Shown here one piece after another: positions 26,360 to 35,263 of a stretch of DNA of 64,000 bases. Both the position numbers and the translations under genes were made by a program. The notes beneath the pieces were generated by a model that saw only the letters and a list, made by a program, of their open reading frames with translations, did not search any database and was not told the DNA's origin. Positions within the stretch are counted from its first letter, which is position 1; every line of letters starts with the position of its first letter. Source of the DNA: Hydrogenophaga sp. (GTDB taxonomy: Bacteria > Pseudomonadota > Gammaproteobacteria > Burkholderiales > Burkholderiaceae_C); assembly GCF_030651625.1 (NCBI RefSeq), contig NZ_JAUSCF010000024.1:62001-126000 (forward strand), in the 5' to 3' direction.

Positions 26360-26809
26360 CTACTTCTTCTTGAACAGCAGCGGCTGCGCCATGCCTTGCA
26401 CATGGATCCGCAATTGACCATCCAGCACCTGGTACCGCTGGGCATGCCGAAGCGCCTCCATGTAGCGTGACTCCTGCTCCCCAGCGCCGCCCATGCAGGC
26501 CATTTTGGTGGAAGCCATCTGGCGGAAGATGATGTTTTCACTGTCAGTGACCACCGCGCCCACAAAACGATTGCATGAGCCGTTGCCAGCCACACGACCG
26601 GATTCCGGGAACTGCAGGCTGGCTTCGGATCGGTCCATCACCGGCTGGCCATTGATGCTTTCCAGGCGCCACTCGGTGCCCACCAGCGCCACCGCACCGG
26701 CCGGTGCTGAACTGGCGCCGGCGCAGGCGGCCAAGGTCGCGAGCAGGGGCGGCAGCAGCCAGGCCATCCGGCGCAAGGTGCCTTGTGAGGACGAGAGGGG
26801 TTTGTTCAT
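26360..26809 (-). CDS. META/HslJ domain lipoprotein
   Basis: This 149-residue lipoprotein has a signal peptide ending in the lipobox LAAC, with Cys29 lipidated after a hydrophobic run (MAWLLPPLLATLAAC). A META (HslJ-like) domain follows: VGTEWRLESINGQPVM, LQFPESGRVAGNGSCNRFVG and then MASTKMACMGGAGEQESRYM. The domain occurs in outer-membrane heat-shock and novobiocin-related proteins with no defined catalytic role. It converges with lolD, whose product handles lipoproteins of this kind, but that proximity may be chance. Confidence 0.85.
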   Translation of the reverse strand: MNKPLSSSQGTLRRMAWLLPPLLATLAACAGASSAPAGAVALVGTEWRLESINGQPVMDRSEASLQFPESGRVAGNGSCNRFVGAVVTDSENIIFRQMASTKMACMGGAGEQESRYMEALRHAQRYQVLDGQLRIHVQGMAQPLLFKKK

Positions 26810-26889
26810 GGTGATGCTCCGCGCAAGGAAAATGAAGACGATGGGCTGTCACCGGTGATGCCAGCCTTCACAATGGTGGTTATACCGCC

Positions 26890-27747
26890 ATGTGGATCGA
26901 CACCCATTGCCATCTGGATGCCCCTGAATTCGGCCCTGACCATGCGCTGGCCGAATGGGCTCGTTCGAGCGCCACCGCTCTCGGCGTGGGCCTGTGTGTG
27001 ATCCCTGCCGTGATGCGCGCCAATTTCGACACGGTGCGCTTGCTGGCGCACCGGTTGGGCGACGCTTACGCTCTGGGCATCCACCCGATGTGTGTGCCGC
27101 AAGCGGTCGAAGCCGACCTTCAGGTGCTTGACCACGCCCTCACCGAACACCGCACCGACCCGAGACTGGTGGCGCTGGGAGAGATCGGCCTGGATTTTTT
27201 CGTCCCCGCCTTGTGCGAACCGGCCATGCGCGAACGGCAGACGTGGTTCTACCGCGAGCAGCTCAAGCTGGCACGCAAGCACCGGCTACCGGTCATCCTG
27301 CACGTGCGGCGCAGCGCCGACGCCTTGCTGAAACACTTGCGCGATCTGCCCACAGGCAGCGGCATTGCACACGCCTTCAACGGCAGCGATCAGCAGGCAC
27401 AGGCGTTTCTGGACCTGGGCTTCAAACTGGGTTTTGGCGGCACCGTCACCTTTGAGGCCGCGCAGAAAATCCGTCGCCTCGCGGCTTCGCTGCCCCTGTC
27501 GGCGCTGGTGCTGGAAACCGATGCACCCGACATCCCGCCTCAGTGGCTCTACACCACTGCCGCCGAACGCAGCGTCGGGCAGGTGCAGGGTGTCAACTCC
27601 CCGGCCGAACTGCCGCGCATCGGTCAGGTGCTGGCTGACCTGCGCGGACTGTCCACCGACGTTCTGGCCGCTGCCACCAGCACCAACGCCTGCGCCGCAC
27701 TGCCACGCCTGGCGAAACTGATTGCTTCAGCGGCGCCCGCTGCATGA
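26890..27747 (+). CDS. TatD family metal-dependent hydrolase
   Basis: This 285-residue TIM-barrel metalloenzyme belongs to the TatD DNase family. The metal ligands are visible: DTHCHLD (residues 4-10), LGEIGLDFF with the bridging Glu, HVRRSADALLKHL, GIAHAFNGSDQQA, and LVLETDAPDIPPQW with the last Asp. Relatives act as 3'-5' exonucleases in repair and RNA turnover. The gene ends overlapping the DNA glycosylase gene by four bases (ATGA), which suggests translational coupling and a shared DNA-repair theme. Confidence 0.92.
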   Translation: MWIDTHCHLDAPEFGPDHALAEWARSSATALGVGLCVIPAVMRANFDTVRLLAHRLGDAYALGIHPMCVPQAVEADLQVLDHALTEHRTDPRLVALGEIGLDFFVPALCEPAMRERQTWFYREQLKLARKHRLPVILHVRRSADALLKHLRDLPTGSGIAHAFNGSDQQAQAFLDLGFKLGFGGTVTFEAAQKIRRLAASLPLSALVLETDAPDIPPQWLYTTAAERSVGQVQGVNSPAELPRIGQVLADLRGLSTDVLAAATSTNACAALPRLAKLIASAAPAA

Positions 27748-28325
27748 GCCGGCTGCAAGGCCTGCCCCCGTTGATTGATGACCATACCCGTTTGCTGGTG
27801 CTGGGCAGCTTTCCGGGCGTGGCGTCATTGCGCGCGCAGCAGTACTACGGCCATCCTCAAAACCATTTCTGGAAGATCCTGGGAGCTCTGTGGGGCATGC
27901 CGCTTGCCACGGCGTCGTACCCGGAACGCATCGCATCCTTGCGTGCCCACGGGCTTGGGGTGTGGGACGTCTACCAGGCATGCCAGCGGGAAGGCAGTCT
28001 GGACGCCGATATCCGCCAGGGCGAGCTCAACGATTTCGGCGTGGTGGTCCGCACCTGCCCGTTGCTGGAAGGCGTGGCGCACAACGGCGGTGAGAGTTAT
28101 CGTCATGCGCGCCATGTGGCTGCTGCGCTGGGTGGGCGAATGGCCGCGAGTCCATCGGATGCACTTGAAGATGACGCAGACCCGAAGCCTGTGCTGCTCC
28201 ACCGCCTGCCATCGACCAGCCCAGCCAATGCCAGTTGGTCGTTCGAACGCAAGCGTCAGGCGTGGGAGGCGGTTTTGCGCCGCCATGGCATCGCCACCGT
28301 GAGGACGTCGGCCGTGAATCCATAA
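27744..28325 (+). CDS. DNA-deoxyinosine glycosylase (uracil-DNA glycosylase superfamily, family 6-like)
   Basis: This 193-residue base-excision enzyme of the UDG superfamily carries LLVLGSFPGVASLRAQQYYG, HPQNHFWKILG and, near the C-terminus, LPSTSPANAS. These match the hypoxanthine/deoxyinosine glycosylase family rather than Ung. It would remove deaminated adenine or related bases from DNA. Residues 20-30 form the active-site loop and HPQN contacts the base, by analogy with family members. It is coupled to tatD by a four-base overlap. Confidence 0.85.
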   Translation: MSRLQGLPPLIDDHTRLLVLGSFPGVASLRAQQYYGHPQNHFWKILGALWGMPLATASYPERIASLRAHGLGVWDVYQACQREGSLDADIRQGELNDFGVVVRTCPLLEGVAHNGGESYRHARHVAAALGGRMAASPSDALEDDADPKPVLLHRLPSTSPANASWSFERKRQAWEAVLRRHGIATVRTSAVNP

Positions 28326-28403
28326 TGGGTGTTTGACCGATTCAGCTCGTTCCATGCACTTTTCTTTCCTTGTCTTTGGCCCTTTGGTTCATGGAGCTCG
28401 CAC

Positions 28404-29186
28404 ATGAGGGCCGGCGCGAATGCCAATGCCCGTAAGCGCACAGGGCCGCAGACCTTGCCCGAAGTGACCCTGTCCGAAGACGGCGAGGTGCGTTTCCTGC
28501 ACCTGGGCACCGAATGGATTCAGGGGACCATGCTGATCGATGCGCCCTTCGACATCGAGCTGGACTATGTGCAGCGCATGATGGCCTGGCTGCTGTTTGT
28601 GGAGCCCGATTCGGTGCCCAAGCGGCGTGCCATGCAGCTCGGTCTGGGATCGGCGGCGCTCACCAAGTTCTGCTTCAAGGCGCTGCGCATGGATACCACA
28701 GCCATTGAAATCAACCCGCAGGTACTCGCCGCCTGCCGGGGCTGGTTCAAGCTGCCAGCCGATGGACCGCGTCTGCGCGTGCTGCTGGCCGATGCCGGAC
28801 AGGAGATCCGCAACCCGGTACACACCGGGCAGTACGACGCCCTCCAGGTGGACCTGTACGACCACGAGGCCGCTGCACCTGTGCTCGACAGCCCGGATTT
28901 TTATGCCGACTGCCGCTCGGTACTGAATGACGACGGCATCATGACCGTCAATCTGTTTGGTCGCGATGCCAGCTACGAGCGCTCTTTGCAGAGCATCTGC
29001 GCAGCGTTTGGTGCTGAGGCGGTGTGGGCTTTCAAACCCACACGCGAGGGCAACACCATTGTGCTGGCCCAGCGCACCGCCGACCGACCCACCCGCATGG
29101 CGCTGCTCGCGCGCGCTGAAGCGGTGCAGTCGCGCTGGCATTTGCCGGCGGTGAAGTGGTTGCGTATTTTCAAGCCGGTATCCTGA
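28404..29186 (+). CDS. Spermidine synthase-like methyltransferase-fold protein
   Basis: This 260-residue protein has the Rossmann-like fold of polyamine aminopropyltransferases: MQLGLGSAALTKFCFKAL (nucleotide-binding loop), AIEINPQVLAACRGWFKLP (acidic residue after strand two), LLADAGQEIRN, and DALQVDLYDHEAAAPVLDSP (catalytic-Asp region). It lacks the N-terminal beta-domain length of true SpeE, and the active loop is modified, so the substrate is uncertain. Proteins of this type are often annotated spermidine synthase in Burkholderiales. The ATG at 28404 is the best start, although its Shine-Dalgarno sequence is weak. Confidence 0.75.
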   Translation: MRAGANANARKRTGPQTLPEVTLSEDGEVRFLHLGTEWIQGTMLIDAPFDIELDYVQRMMAWLLFVEPDSVPKRRAMQLGLGSAALTKFCFKALRMDTTAIEINPQVLAACRGWFKLPADGPRLRVLLADAGQEIRNPVHTGQYDALQVDLYDHEAAAPVLDSPDFYADCRSVLNDDGIMTVNLFGRDASYERSLQSICAAFGAEAVWAFKPTREGNTIVLAQRTADRPTRMALLARAEAVQSRWHLPAVKWLRIFKPVS

Positions 29187-29210
29187 GCATGAACGACTTC
29201 TGAACATCGC

Positions 29211-31022
29211 ATGAAATCCACCGCTCAGACTCCTTTGGCCGATACCCCGCAGGGCCCGCTCGACTGGCGCTCGCTGGTGGGGTGGCTGCGCGATGACGGC
29301 GTCATTTCGGCCGACGAAGCCGAGCGCACGATCACCCGTTGCGCCTCCGCCCACAGTGCACAGCATCCGTTGCAGCGGCTGGCCGTGGTGGGCATGGCGC
29401 GCCAGGCCGACGGGCACGTGCTGGACGCCGAACTGCTCACCCAGTGGCTGGCCACGCGCAGCGGGCTCAGCTACATGCGCATTGACCCGCTCAAGGTGGA
29501 TGTGGGCAAGGTGGCTGACGTGATGAGCGCCGCCTACGCCGAGCGACACAAGGTGCTGCCAGTGCAGGTGGGACCGAGCGAAGTGGTGGTGGCCACGGCC
29601 GAACCCTTCATCACCGACTGGGTGTCCGAAGTGGAGCGCCAGACGCGCAAGACGGTGCGCATGGTGGTGGCCAGCCCCACCGAGATCACCCGCTACACCG
29701 CCGAATTTTTTGCGCTCGCCAAGTCGGTACGGGCCGCCAGCAAGAGCGGCGGGCAGGGCGGCTTCGGCAGTTTCGAGCAACTGGTGGAGCTGGGCAAGAC
29801 CAACAAACAGCTGGACGCCAACGATCAGGGTGTGGTGCAGGTGGTCGACTGGCTCTGGCAGTACGCCTTCGACCAGCGCGCCAGCGACATCCACCTCGAA
29901 CCCCGACGCGAACAGGGCGTGATCCGTTTCCGCATCGACGGTGTGCTGCACCCGGTCTACCAGATGCCCATTGGCGTGATGAACGCCATGATCGCGCGCA
30001 TCAAGCTGCTGGGGCGCATGGACGTGGTGGAGAAGCGCCGCCCGCAAGATGGCCGCATCAAGACCTTGCGTCCCGGCGTGGGCGCGGTGCGTGGCGACGA
30101 GGTGGAGATGCGCCTGTCCACGCTGCCCACCGCCTTTGGCGAGAAGCTGGTGATGCGCATCTTCGACCCCGAAGCCACAGTGAAAGACCTGAGCGCTTTG
30201 GGCTTTTCCACCCACGATGCCTCCCGCTGGGAAGGGCTCACGTGCCGGCCGCATGGCATCGTGCTGGTGACCGGCCCCACCGGGTCGGGCAAGACCACCA
30301 CGCTCTACGCCACGCTCAAGCGCCTGGCTACTGAAGAGGTCAACGTGAGCACGGTGGAAGACCCGATCGAGATGATCGAGCCCGCCTTCAACCAGACCCA
30401 GGTGCAGCCGCATCTGGACCTGGACTTCGCCCAGGGCCTGCGCGCCCTGATGCGCCAGGACCCGGACATCATCATGGTGGGCGAGGTGCGCGACCTGCCC
30501 ACGGCTGAAATGGCGGTGCAGGCCGCATTGACGGGCCACCTGGTGTTCACCACTTTGCACACCAACGACGCCCCCTCCGCCATCATGCGGCTGATGGAAC
30601 TGGGCATTCCGCCCTACCTCATCAACGCCACCGTGCTCGGCGTGCTGGCACAGCGCCTGGTGCGTACGCTGTGCCCGGCCTGTCGCAAACGCGAAGACGA
30701 GTCGGTCGCCGAAGCCTCCAGCGCCGCGCTGGCCGATCTGGTCAAGCCCTGGAAGGTGAGTGGCCGTTACCGCCCCTACCAGCCTGTGGGCTGCATCGAC
30801 TGCCGCATGACCGGCTACCGTGGCCGCACCGGCCTTTACGAACTGCTGGAGGTGACGGAAGCCTTCAAGGACCGCGTCAGCCGCGAGCCGCGACTGGAAG
30901 TCTTGCGCAAGCAGGCCGTGACCGATGGCATGCGACCCTTGCGGCTCGCCGGGGCGATGCGGGTGGCAGAAGGCAAGACCACCCTGGACGAGGTGCTCGC
31001 CAGCACACCGCCGGTGAGTTGA
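29211..31022 (+). CDS. GspE/PilB-type secretion ATPase
   Basis: This is a 603-residue cytoplasmic ATPase of type II secretion/type IV pilus systems. An N-terminal T2SSE_N-like domain (about residues 30-170) precedes the motor. Walker A is TGPTGSGKTTTLYATL (about 354-369), the Asp box and Walker B include DPDIIMVGEVRD, and the His box is LVFTTLHTNDAPSAI. A tetracysteine zinc site, CPAC (about 490-493) and CIDC (about 527-530), is typical of GspE. No other gsp or pil genes are adjacent, so it is an orphan locus that may serve a secretion system encoded elsewhere. Confidence 0.88.
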   Translation: MKSTAQTPLADTPQGPLDWRSLVGWLRDDGVISADEAERTITRCASAHSAQHPLQRLAVVGMARQADGHVLDAELLTQWLATRSGLSYMRIDPLKVDVGKVADVMSAAYAERHKVLPVQVGPSEVVVATAEPFITDWVSEVERQTRKTVRMVVASPTEITRYTAEFFALAKSVRAASKSGGQGGFGSFEQLVELGKTNKQLDANDQGVVQVVDWLWQYAFDQRASDIHLEPRREQGVIRFRIDGVLHPVYQMPIGVMNAMIARIKLLGRMDVVEKRRPQDGRIKTLRPGVGAVRGDEVEMRLSTLPTAFGEKLVMRIFDPEATVKDLSALGFSTHDASRWEGLTCRPHGIVLVTGPTGSGKTTTLYATLKRLATEEVNVSTVEDPIEMIEPAFNQTQVQPHLDLDFAQGLRALMRQDPDIIMVGEVRDLPTAEMAVQAALTGHLVFTTLHTNDAPSAIMRLMELGIPPYLINATVLGVLAQRLVRTLCPACRKREDESVAEASSAALADLVKPWKVSGRYRPYQPVGCIDCRMTGYRGRTGLYELLEVTEAFKDRVSREPRLEVLRKQAVTDGMRPLRLAGAMRVAEGKTTLDEVLASTPPVS

Positions 31023-31162
31023 GCGCCGCGGCGCATGGGCACGAGGCTGGCCATTGAGCTTTGTGCCTTTTTCGGTTTTCGCCCCGGGTGTATCCGGTGC
31101 CATCCAGGCGCGTGGAGTGTCCCTTCCATCAGGCGCCTCCCCTCATCTGTCGATAATCCAGC

Positions 31163-32089
31163 ATGTCTGCCTCGACCTCCGTGTCCTCTCCCCACCTCGC
31201 CACCGGGCTGCTGCTCGCAGGCGCCGGGTCGATTGCCTTCAGCGGCAAAGCCATCATCGTGAAGCTGGCCTACCGCCACGGTGTGGACGCGGTCACGCTC
31301 ATCATGTATCGCATGCTGTTTGCGCTGCCCCTGTTTCTGGCGCTGGCCTGGTGGGCCACGGTGCACCAGGACCGTGGCGAGCGCGTGCCCCTGACCACCC
31401 GAGACGCACTGGGCGTGCTGGGGCTGGGCGTCACCGGCTACTACCTCGCGAGTTTTCTGGACTTCTGGGGGCTCGAATACATCAGCGCCAGCCTTGAGCG
31501 GCTCATTCTGTACCTCAATCCCACGCTGGTGCTGTTGCTGGGGTGGGTCATCTACAAGCGCCGCGTCACCGGACTGCAGGCCATCGCCATGTTGGTGAGC
31601 TACGCCGGTGTGCTGCTGGTGTTTGGTCACGAAGCCGACTTCGCCGGCCCTGATGCGATATTCGGCGCGGCGCTGGTGTTTGCCAGCGCCATCAGCTACG
31701 CCGTCTACCTTGTTTACAGCGGCGAACTTGTCCAGCGGCTGGGTTCGATGCGCCTTGTGGGGCTGGCCACCAGCGTCGCGTGTGTGCTGTGCATCCTGCA
31801 GTTCTTGCTGCTGCGCCCCATGAGCGCGGCGGTGGTGGCGCCGGAAGTGATCTGGCTGTCGCTGCTCAACGCGACGCTGTGCACCTTCGCTCCTGTCATC
31901 ATGGTAATGATGGCCATCGAGCGCATCGGTGCAGGTCTGGCAGCTCAGACCGGCATGATCGGACCCATGTCCACCATCGCCATGGGCGTGCTCATTCTGG
32001 ACGAACCGTTCAACCGCTGGATCGTGGCAGGCACGGTGCTGGTGGTGGCGGGCGTGTTTCTCGTGACGCGGTTCGGGAGGGGAAGATGA
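31163..32089 (+). CDS. DMT superfamily (EamA) transporter
   Basis: This 308-residue inner-membrane protein has ten predicted helices in two EamA repeats. Examples are LATGLLLAGAGSIAFSGKAI, ALGVLGLGVTGYYLASFLDF and the closing IVAGTVLVVAGVFLVTRFG. Members export metabolites or amino acids; the substrate is unknown. The short start context contains little Shine-Dalgarno signal. A C-run repeat begins at the base after the stop. Confidence 0.88.
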   Translation: MSASTSVSSPHLATGLLLAGAGSIAFSGKAIIVKLAYRHGVDAVTLIMYRMLFALPLFLALAWWATVHQDRGERVPLTTRDALGVLGLGVTGYYLASFLDFWGLEYISASLERLILYLNPTLVLLLGWVIYKRRVTGLQAIAMLVSYAGVLLVFGHEADFAGPDAIFGAALVFASAISYAVYLVYSGELVQRLGSMRLVGLATSVACVLCILQFLLLRPMSAAVVAPEVIWLSLLNATLCTFAPVIMVMMAIERIGAGLAAQTGMIGPMSTIAMGVLILDEPFNRWIVAGTVLVVAGVFLVTRFGRGR

Positions 32090-32175
32090 CACCCCCGCAG
32101 CGCTTCGCGCTTCCCCCTCCAGGGGGCGATACCAGTGGCCCGGCGGAGCCGGATCCACGGTATCTCTGGACCTCA
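32090..32175 (+). repeat. C-run/GC-hairpin repeat, copy 6 (directly after the EamA stop)
   Basis: CACCCCCGCAGCGCTTCGCG, then CCCCCTCCAGGGGG, then GGCCCGGCGGAGCCGGATCC. It begins at the first base after the stop codon in the standard orientation. It occupies half of the gap to the SDR gene. Confidence 0.78.
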
Positions 32176-32268
32176 GACTCTCCTCGCCGGAAGGGCTTGG
32201 GTTCATCGTTTCAGAAAACCGTTGGTGCCGCTCCGGCGCCATTGAAATACTTTTAAGGAGAACACAAA

Positions 32269-33066
32269 ATGGATCTGGGTATTGCAGGCAAGTGGGCGCT
32301 GGTGTGTGGGGCCAGCAAGGGATTGGGACTGGGCTGCGCGCAGGCGCTGGCCGCAGAAGGCGTCAACGTGGTGATGGTGGCGCGCGGAGCAACCGTTCTT
32401 GAAGCTGCTGGGGCGGCCATTGCGCAGGCGTCCCATGCCGTGAAGGTGCTCACCGTGGCGGCCGACATCACCACGCCCGAAGGCCGAGCTGCTGCGCTGT
32501 CGGTGGCGGGCGGCCCGGGTACGGCGTTCGACATCGTCGTCAACAACGCTGGCGGACCGCCGCCGGGCGACTTCCGCAGCTGGGACCGCGAGGCGTGGAT
32601 CAAGGCGGTCGACGCCAACATGCTCACACCCATCGAGCTGATCAAGGCCACGGTCGACGGCATGGCCGAGCGCGGTTTCGGGCGCATCGTCAACATCACC
32701 TCCAGCGCGGTAAAGGCGCCGATCGACATCCTGGGGTTGTCCAACGGCGCACGCAGTGGTCTCACGGGCTTCGTGGCGGGTGTGGCACGAAGCCCGTTGG
32801 CAGCGCAGGGTGTGACCATCAACAACCTGTTGCCCGGCAAGTTCGATACCGACCGCATCGCGGCCACACTCAAGGCTGCGTCTGACAAGACCGGCCAGAG
32901 CATTGAAGACATTCGCCGCGCTCAGCAGGCCCAGATTCCAGCCGGGCGCTACGGCAACCCGCAGGAATTTGGCGCGATCTGTGCGTTCCTCTGCAGCATG
33001 CACGCGGCCTACATGACGGGCCAGAATGTGCTCGCCGATGGTGGTGCCTACCCGGGCACGTTCTGA
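32269..33066 (+). CDS. SDR-family oxidoreductase with altered catalytic motif
   Basis: This is a 265-residue short-chain dehydrogenase/reductase-fold protein. The nucleotide loop is ALVCGASKGLGLGCAQAL and the NNAG motif VVNNAGGPPPGD is present. The catalytic Ser region NITSSAVKAPIDILGLSNGA lacks the YxxxK motif: the expected Tyr is replaced in LGLSNGARSG. This matches an SDR subgroup known to depart from the classical tetrad (BKR-like), so enzymatic activity cannot be assumed. The start ATG at 32269 has AAGGAGAA nine bases upstream. It converges on the EamA gene at 33088. Confidence 0.88.
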   Translation: MDLGIAGKWALVCGASKGLGLGCAQALAAEGVNVVMVARGATVLEAAGAAIAQASHAVKVLTVAADITTPEGRAAALSVAGGPGTAFDIVVNNAGGPPPGDFRSWDREAWIKAVDANMLTPIELIKATVDGMAERGFGRIVNITSSAVKAPIDILGLSNGARSGLTGFVAGVARSPLAAQGVTINNLLPGKFDTDRIAATLKAASDKTGQSIEDIRRAQQAQIPAGRYGNPQEFGAICAFLCSMHAAYMTGQNVLADGGAYPGTF

Positions 33067-33087
33067 AAACCGGTCGCGGTGCTGCGA

Positions 33088-34026
33088 TCAGCGCCGCGAA
33101 GACACCAGAATCCCGCCCACGATGAGCACGAACCCCAGGGCGTGGTAGGCCCTGGGGGGTTCGTTCAGAAGGGTGGCCGACATCAGCGCTGCAAACAAAG
33201 GCGTCAGGTTCGAGAACACGCTGGCCATGGCGGGCCCCACCCGGGAGACGGCCGCCCCCCAGCAGCGGTAGGCCAGCAGGGAAGGCCCGATGGCGACAAA
33301 GATCAGTCCGGCCACCAGCGGCCAGCCCCAGACGATGTGCGATGCACCTTCATCCAGCGCCGGCAGCAGCCACCACTCGCCTGCGGTCATCATGCTGGAC
33401 CACCCCAGACCCATCACGATCTGCGCCAGCAGAAACGCCGACCAGTCGGCCTTGATGGCGGAAGGCTCGGAGCCCGGTTTCGGTTTCGCCAGCAGCCAGC
33501 TGTACCAGGCCCACAGCAGCGAGGCCAGCAGCATCCAGGCATCACCCGGCACCAGTTGCACCGCCTGCAACTGCGCCCAGTCACCTCTTGAGAGCACCAC
33601 CGCCACACCGGCCAGCGAAAGCACCGCGCCGATCGCGGCCCGGCGCGAAACTGCCGCACCATAAAAGAGGCGTCCCAGCAGCAGCATCCACACCGGCGTG
33701 CTCGAAGCCACCAGCGTCACGTTCATCGGGGTCGAAGTCTTGAGCGCGAGGTACTGCAGCGCGTTGTACAGGCCCACGCCCAGCAGGCCCAGCAGGGCAA
33801 AACGCCGCCAGTGCGTCCACAGCGGGCTGCCCGGGCGCAATACCCAGCCAGCAATCGGCAGCAGCATTGCAAACGCCAGCGACCACCGAAGGAAATTCAG
33901 CGTCAAGGGAGGCACGATGCCCTGCATCATCCGGCCCACCACGGCATTGCCCGCCCACATCAGGGGCGGGAGGATCAGCAGCGCGAGCGTGGTGGGAGTG
34001 AGGCGGGCAGATGGGTTCGCAAACAT
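33088..34026 (-). CDS. DMT superfamily (EamA) transporter
   Basis: This 312-residue ten-helix permease contains LALLILPPLMWAGNAVVGRM in helix 1, TLVASSTPVWMLLLGRLFYG closing the first EamA repeat, and VFSNLTPLFAALMSATLLNE plus ALGFVLIVGGILVSSRR in the second. It is a different paralogue from the one at 31163. The ATG at 34026 starts directly at the family N-terminus. A much longer frame upstream is antisense to the quinone reductase gene and was dismissed. The substrate is unknown. Confidence 0.9.
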   Translation of the reverse strand: MFANPSARLTPTTLALLILPPLMWAGNAVVGRMMQGIVPPLTLNFLRWSLAFAMLLPIAGWVLRPGSPLWTHWRRFALLGLLGVGLYNALQYLALKTSTPMNVTLVASSTPVWMLLLGRLFYGAAVSRRAAIGAVLSLAGVAVVLSRGDWAQLQAVQLVPGDAWMLLASLLWAWYSWLLAKPKPGSEPSAIKADWSAFLLAQIVMGLGWSSMMTAGEWWLLPALDEGASHIVWGWPLVAGLIFVAIGPSLLAYRCWGAAVSRVGPAMASVFSNLTPLFAALMSATLLNEPPRAYHALGFVLIVGGILVSSRR

Positions 34027-34179
34027 GGCGCCACTGTAACCACCGCCGCATGCCCTGTGCTGTTGCGGGGCTGACGCCTGTGCGGGCGGAGAGCCCGCGT
34101 GTTTCGTGGCAGCATTGGCAGTAGCATTTGCGAGTGCTTCGCTTCGCTCATTCCATCCATTCCAGACGAGGAGATAAAC

Positions 34180-35172
34180 ATGACCCAGACCAGTCGCGCC
34201 GTGCGCATTCACGCCCATGGTGGCCCCGATCAACTTGTGGTGGATAACGTGGAGGTGGGAGACCCGGGTCCGGGGGAGGTGCGCATCCGTCACCACGCGG
34301 TGGGCTTGAACTACATCGATGTGTACCAGCGTACGGGTCTCTATCCCAACACCATGCCGCTCCAGCTGGGCATGGAAGGCGCCGGTGTGATCGAGGCGGT
34401 GGGTGCCGGCGTGACGCACCTCAAGGTCGGCGACCGTGCGGCTTATGCAGCCAATCCACCCGGCAGCTATTGCGATGTGCGCGTGATGCCAGCCATGAAC
34501 GTGTGCCAGTTGCCGGACGCCATCGACTTCGAAACCGGTGCGGCGATGATGCTCAAGGGCCTCACCGCGCAGTACCTGCTCAAGCGCTGTCTGCCGGTGG
34601 AAGGCCTGAACGCGGGCGATTTCGTGCTGTTTCATGCCGCCGCCGGCGGTGTGGGCCTGATCGCCTGCCAGTGGGCCAAGGCGCTGGGCCTGCGCCTCAT
34701 TGGCACGGCCGGGTCGGACGACAAGTGCGCGCTGGCCAAGGCGCATGGTGCGGAATTCACCATCAACTACCGTCAGGAAGATTTCGCTGCCCGCGTCAAG
34801 GAAATCACCGGCGGCAAAGGCGTGAAAGTGGTCTACGACTCCGTGGGAAAGGACACCTTCGACAAATCGCTGGACTGCCTGATGCCGTTTGGCCTGATGG
34901 TGAGTTTTGGCAACGCCAGCGGCCCGGTGGCACCGTTCGCGCCTGGCATCCTCGGCCCCAAGGGGTCGCTGTACGTGACGCGGCAAACCTTGTTCAGCCA
35001 CATCACCAGCCGGGAGCGCACCCAGGCCATGGCCGACGACCTGTTCGCGGTGGTGGAAGCCGGCCAGGTCAAGATCCGGATCGACCAGCGGTTTGCACTG
35101 ACCGAAGTCCAGGCGGCCCACCGCAGCCTGGAAGCCAGAGAAACCACAGGGTGTACCGTCATTCTTCCCTGA
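34180..35172 (+). CDS. Quinone oxidoreductase (zeta-crystallin/QorA type)
   Basis: This 330-residue NADPH-dependent MDR-family reductase has an N-terminal GroES-like domain, IRHHAVGLNYIDVYQRTGLY with GMEGAGVIEAVGAGV. It lacks the zinc-binding cysteines of alcohol dehydrogenases. A Rossmann domain follows with VLFHAAAGGVGLIACQWAKA as the NADPH loop. It ends EARETTGCTVILP, as is usual for Qor proteins. GAGGAGA precedes the ATG at 34180. It is followed by an intrinsic terminator at 35223. Confidence 0.92.
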   Translation: MTQTSRAVRIHAHGGPDQLVVDNVEVGDPGPGEVRIRHHAVGLNYIDVYQRTGLYPNTMPLQLGMEGAGVIEAVGAGVTHLKVGDRAAYAANPPGSYCDVRVMPAMNVCQLPDAIDFETGAAMMLKGLTAQYLLKRCLPVEGLNAGDFVLFHAAAGGVGLIACQWAKALGLRLIGTAGSDDKCALAKAHGAEFTINYRQEDFAARVKEITGGKGVKVVYDSVGKDTFDKSLDCLMPFGLMVSFGNASGPVAPFAPGILGPKGSLYVTRQTLFSHITSRERTQAMADDLFAVVEAGQVKIRIDQRFALTEVQAAHRSLEARETTGCTVILP

Positions 35173-35222
35173 TCAGCGCCGTCCGGGGTGCGTGTGTTCG
35201 CCCCCCGGACACCATCGCAAAA

Positions 35223-35246
35223 AAAAGCCACCCGAAGGTGGCTTTT
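35223..35246. terminator. Bidirectional intrinsic terminator between qor and the beta-barrel gene
   Basis: AAAAGCCACC and GGTGGCTTTT flank CGAA. The A-run on one side and T-run on the other let it work for both convergent genes. Confidence 0.88.
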
Positions 35247-35263
35247 GATGGAGCTGGGTTCGA

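Noticed and set aside
28389..31103. Very long minus-strand open frame (over 900 codons)
   Set aside because: It is antisense to the GspE-type ATPase and spermidine-synthase-like genes, is rich in His/Ala/Gly as expected from GC-rich antisense, and has no family character.
34027..35121. N-terminal extension of the EamA gene at 33088
   Set aside because: The extension is antisense to the quinone reductase gene; the transporter family starts at the ATG at 34026.
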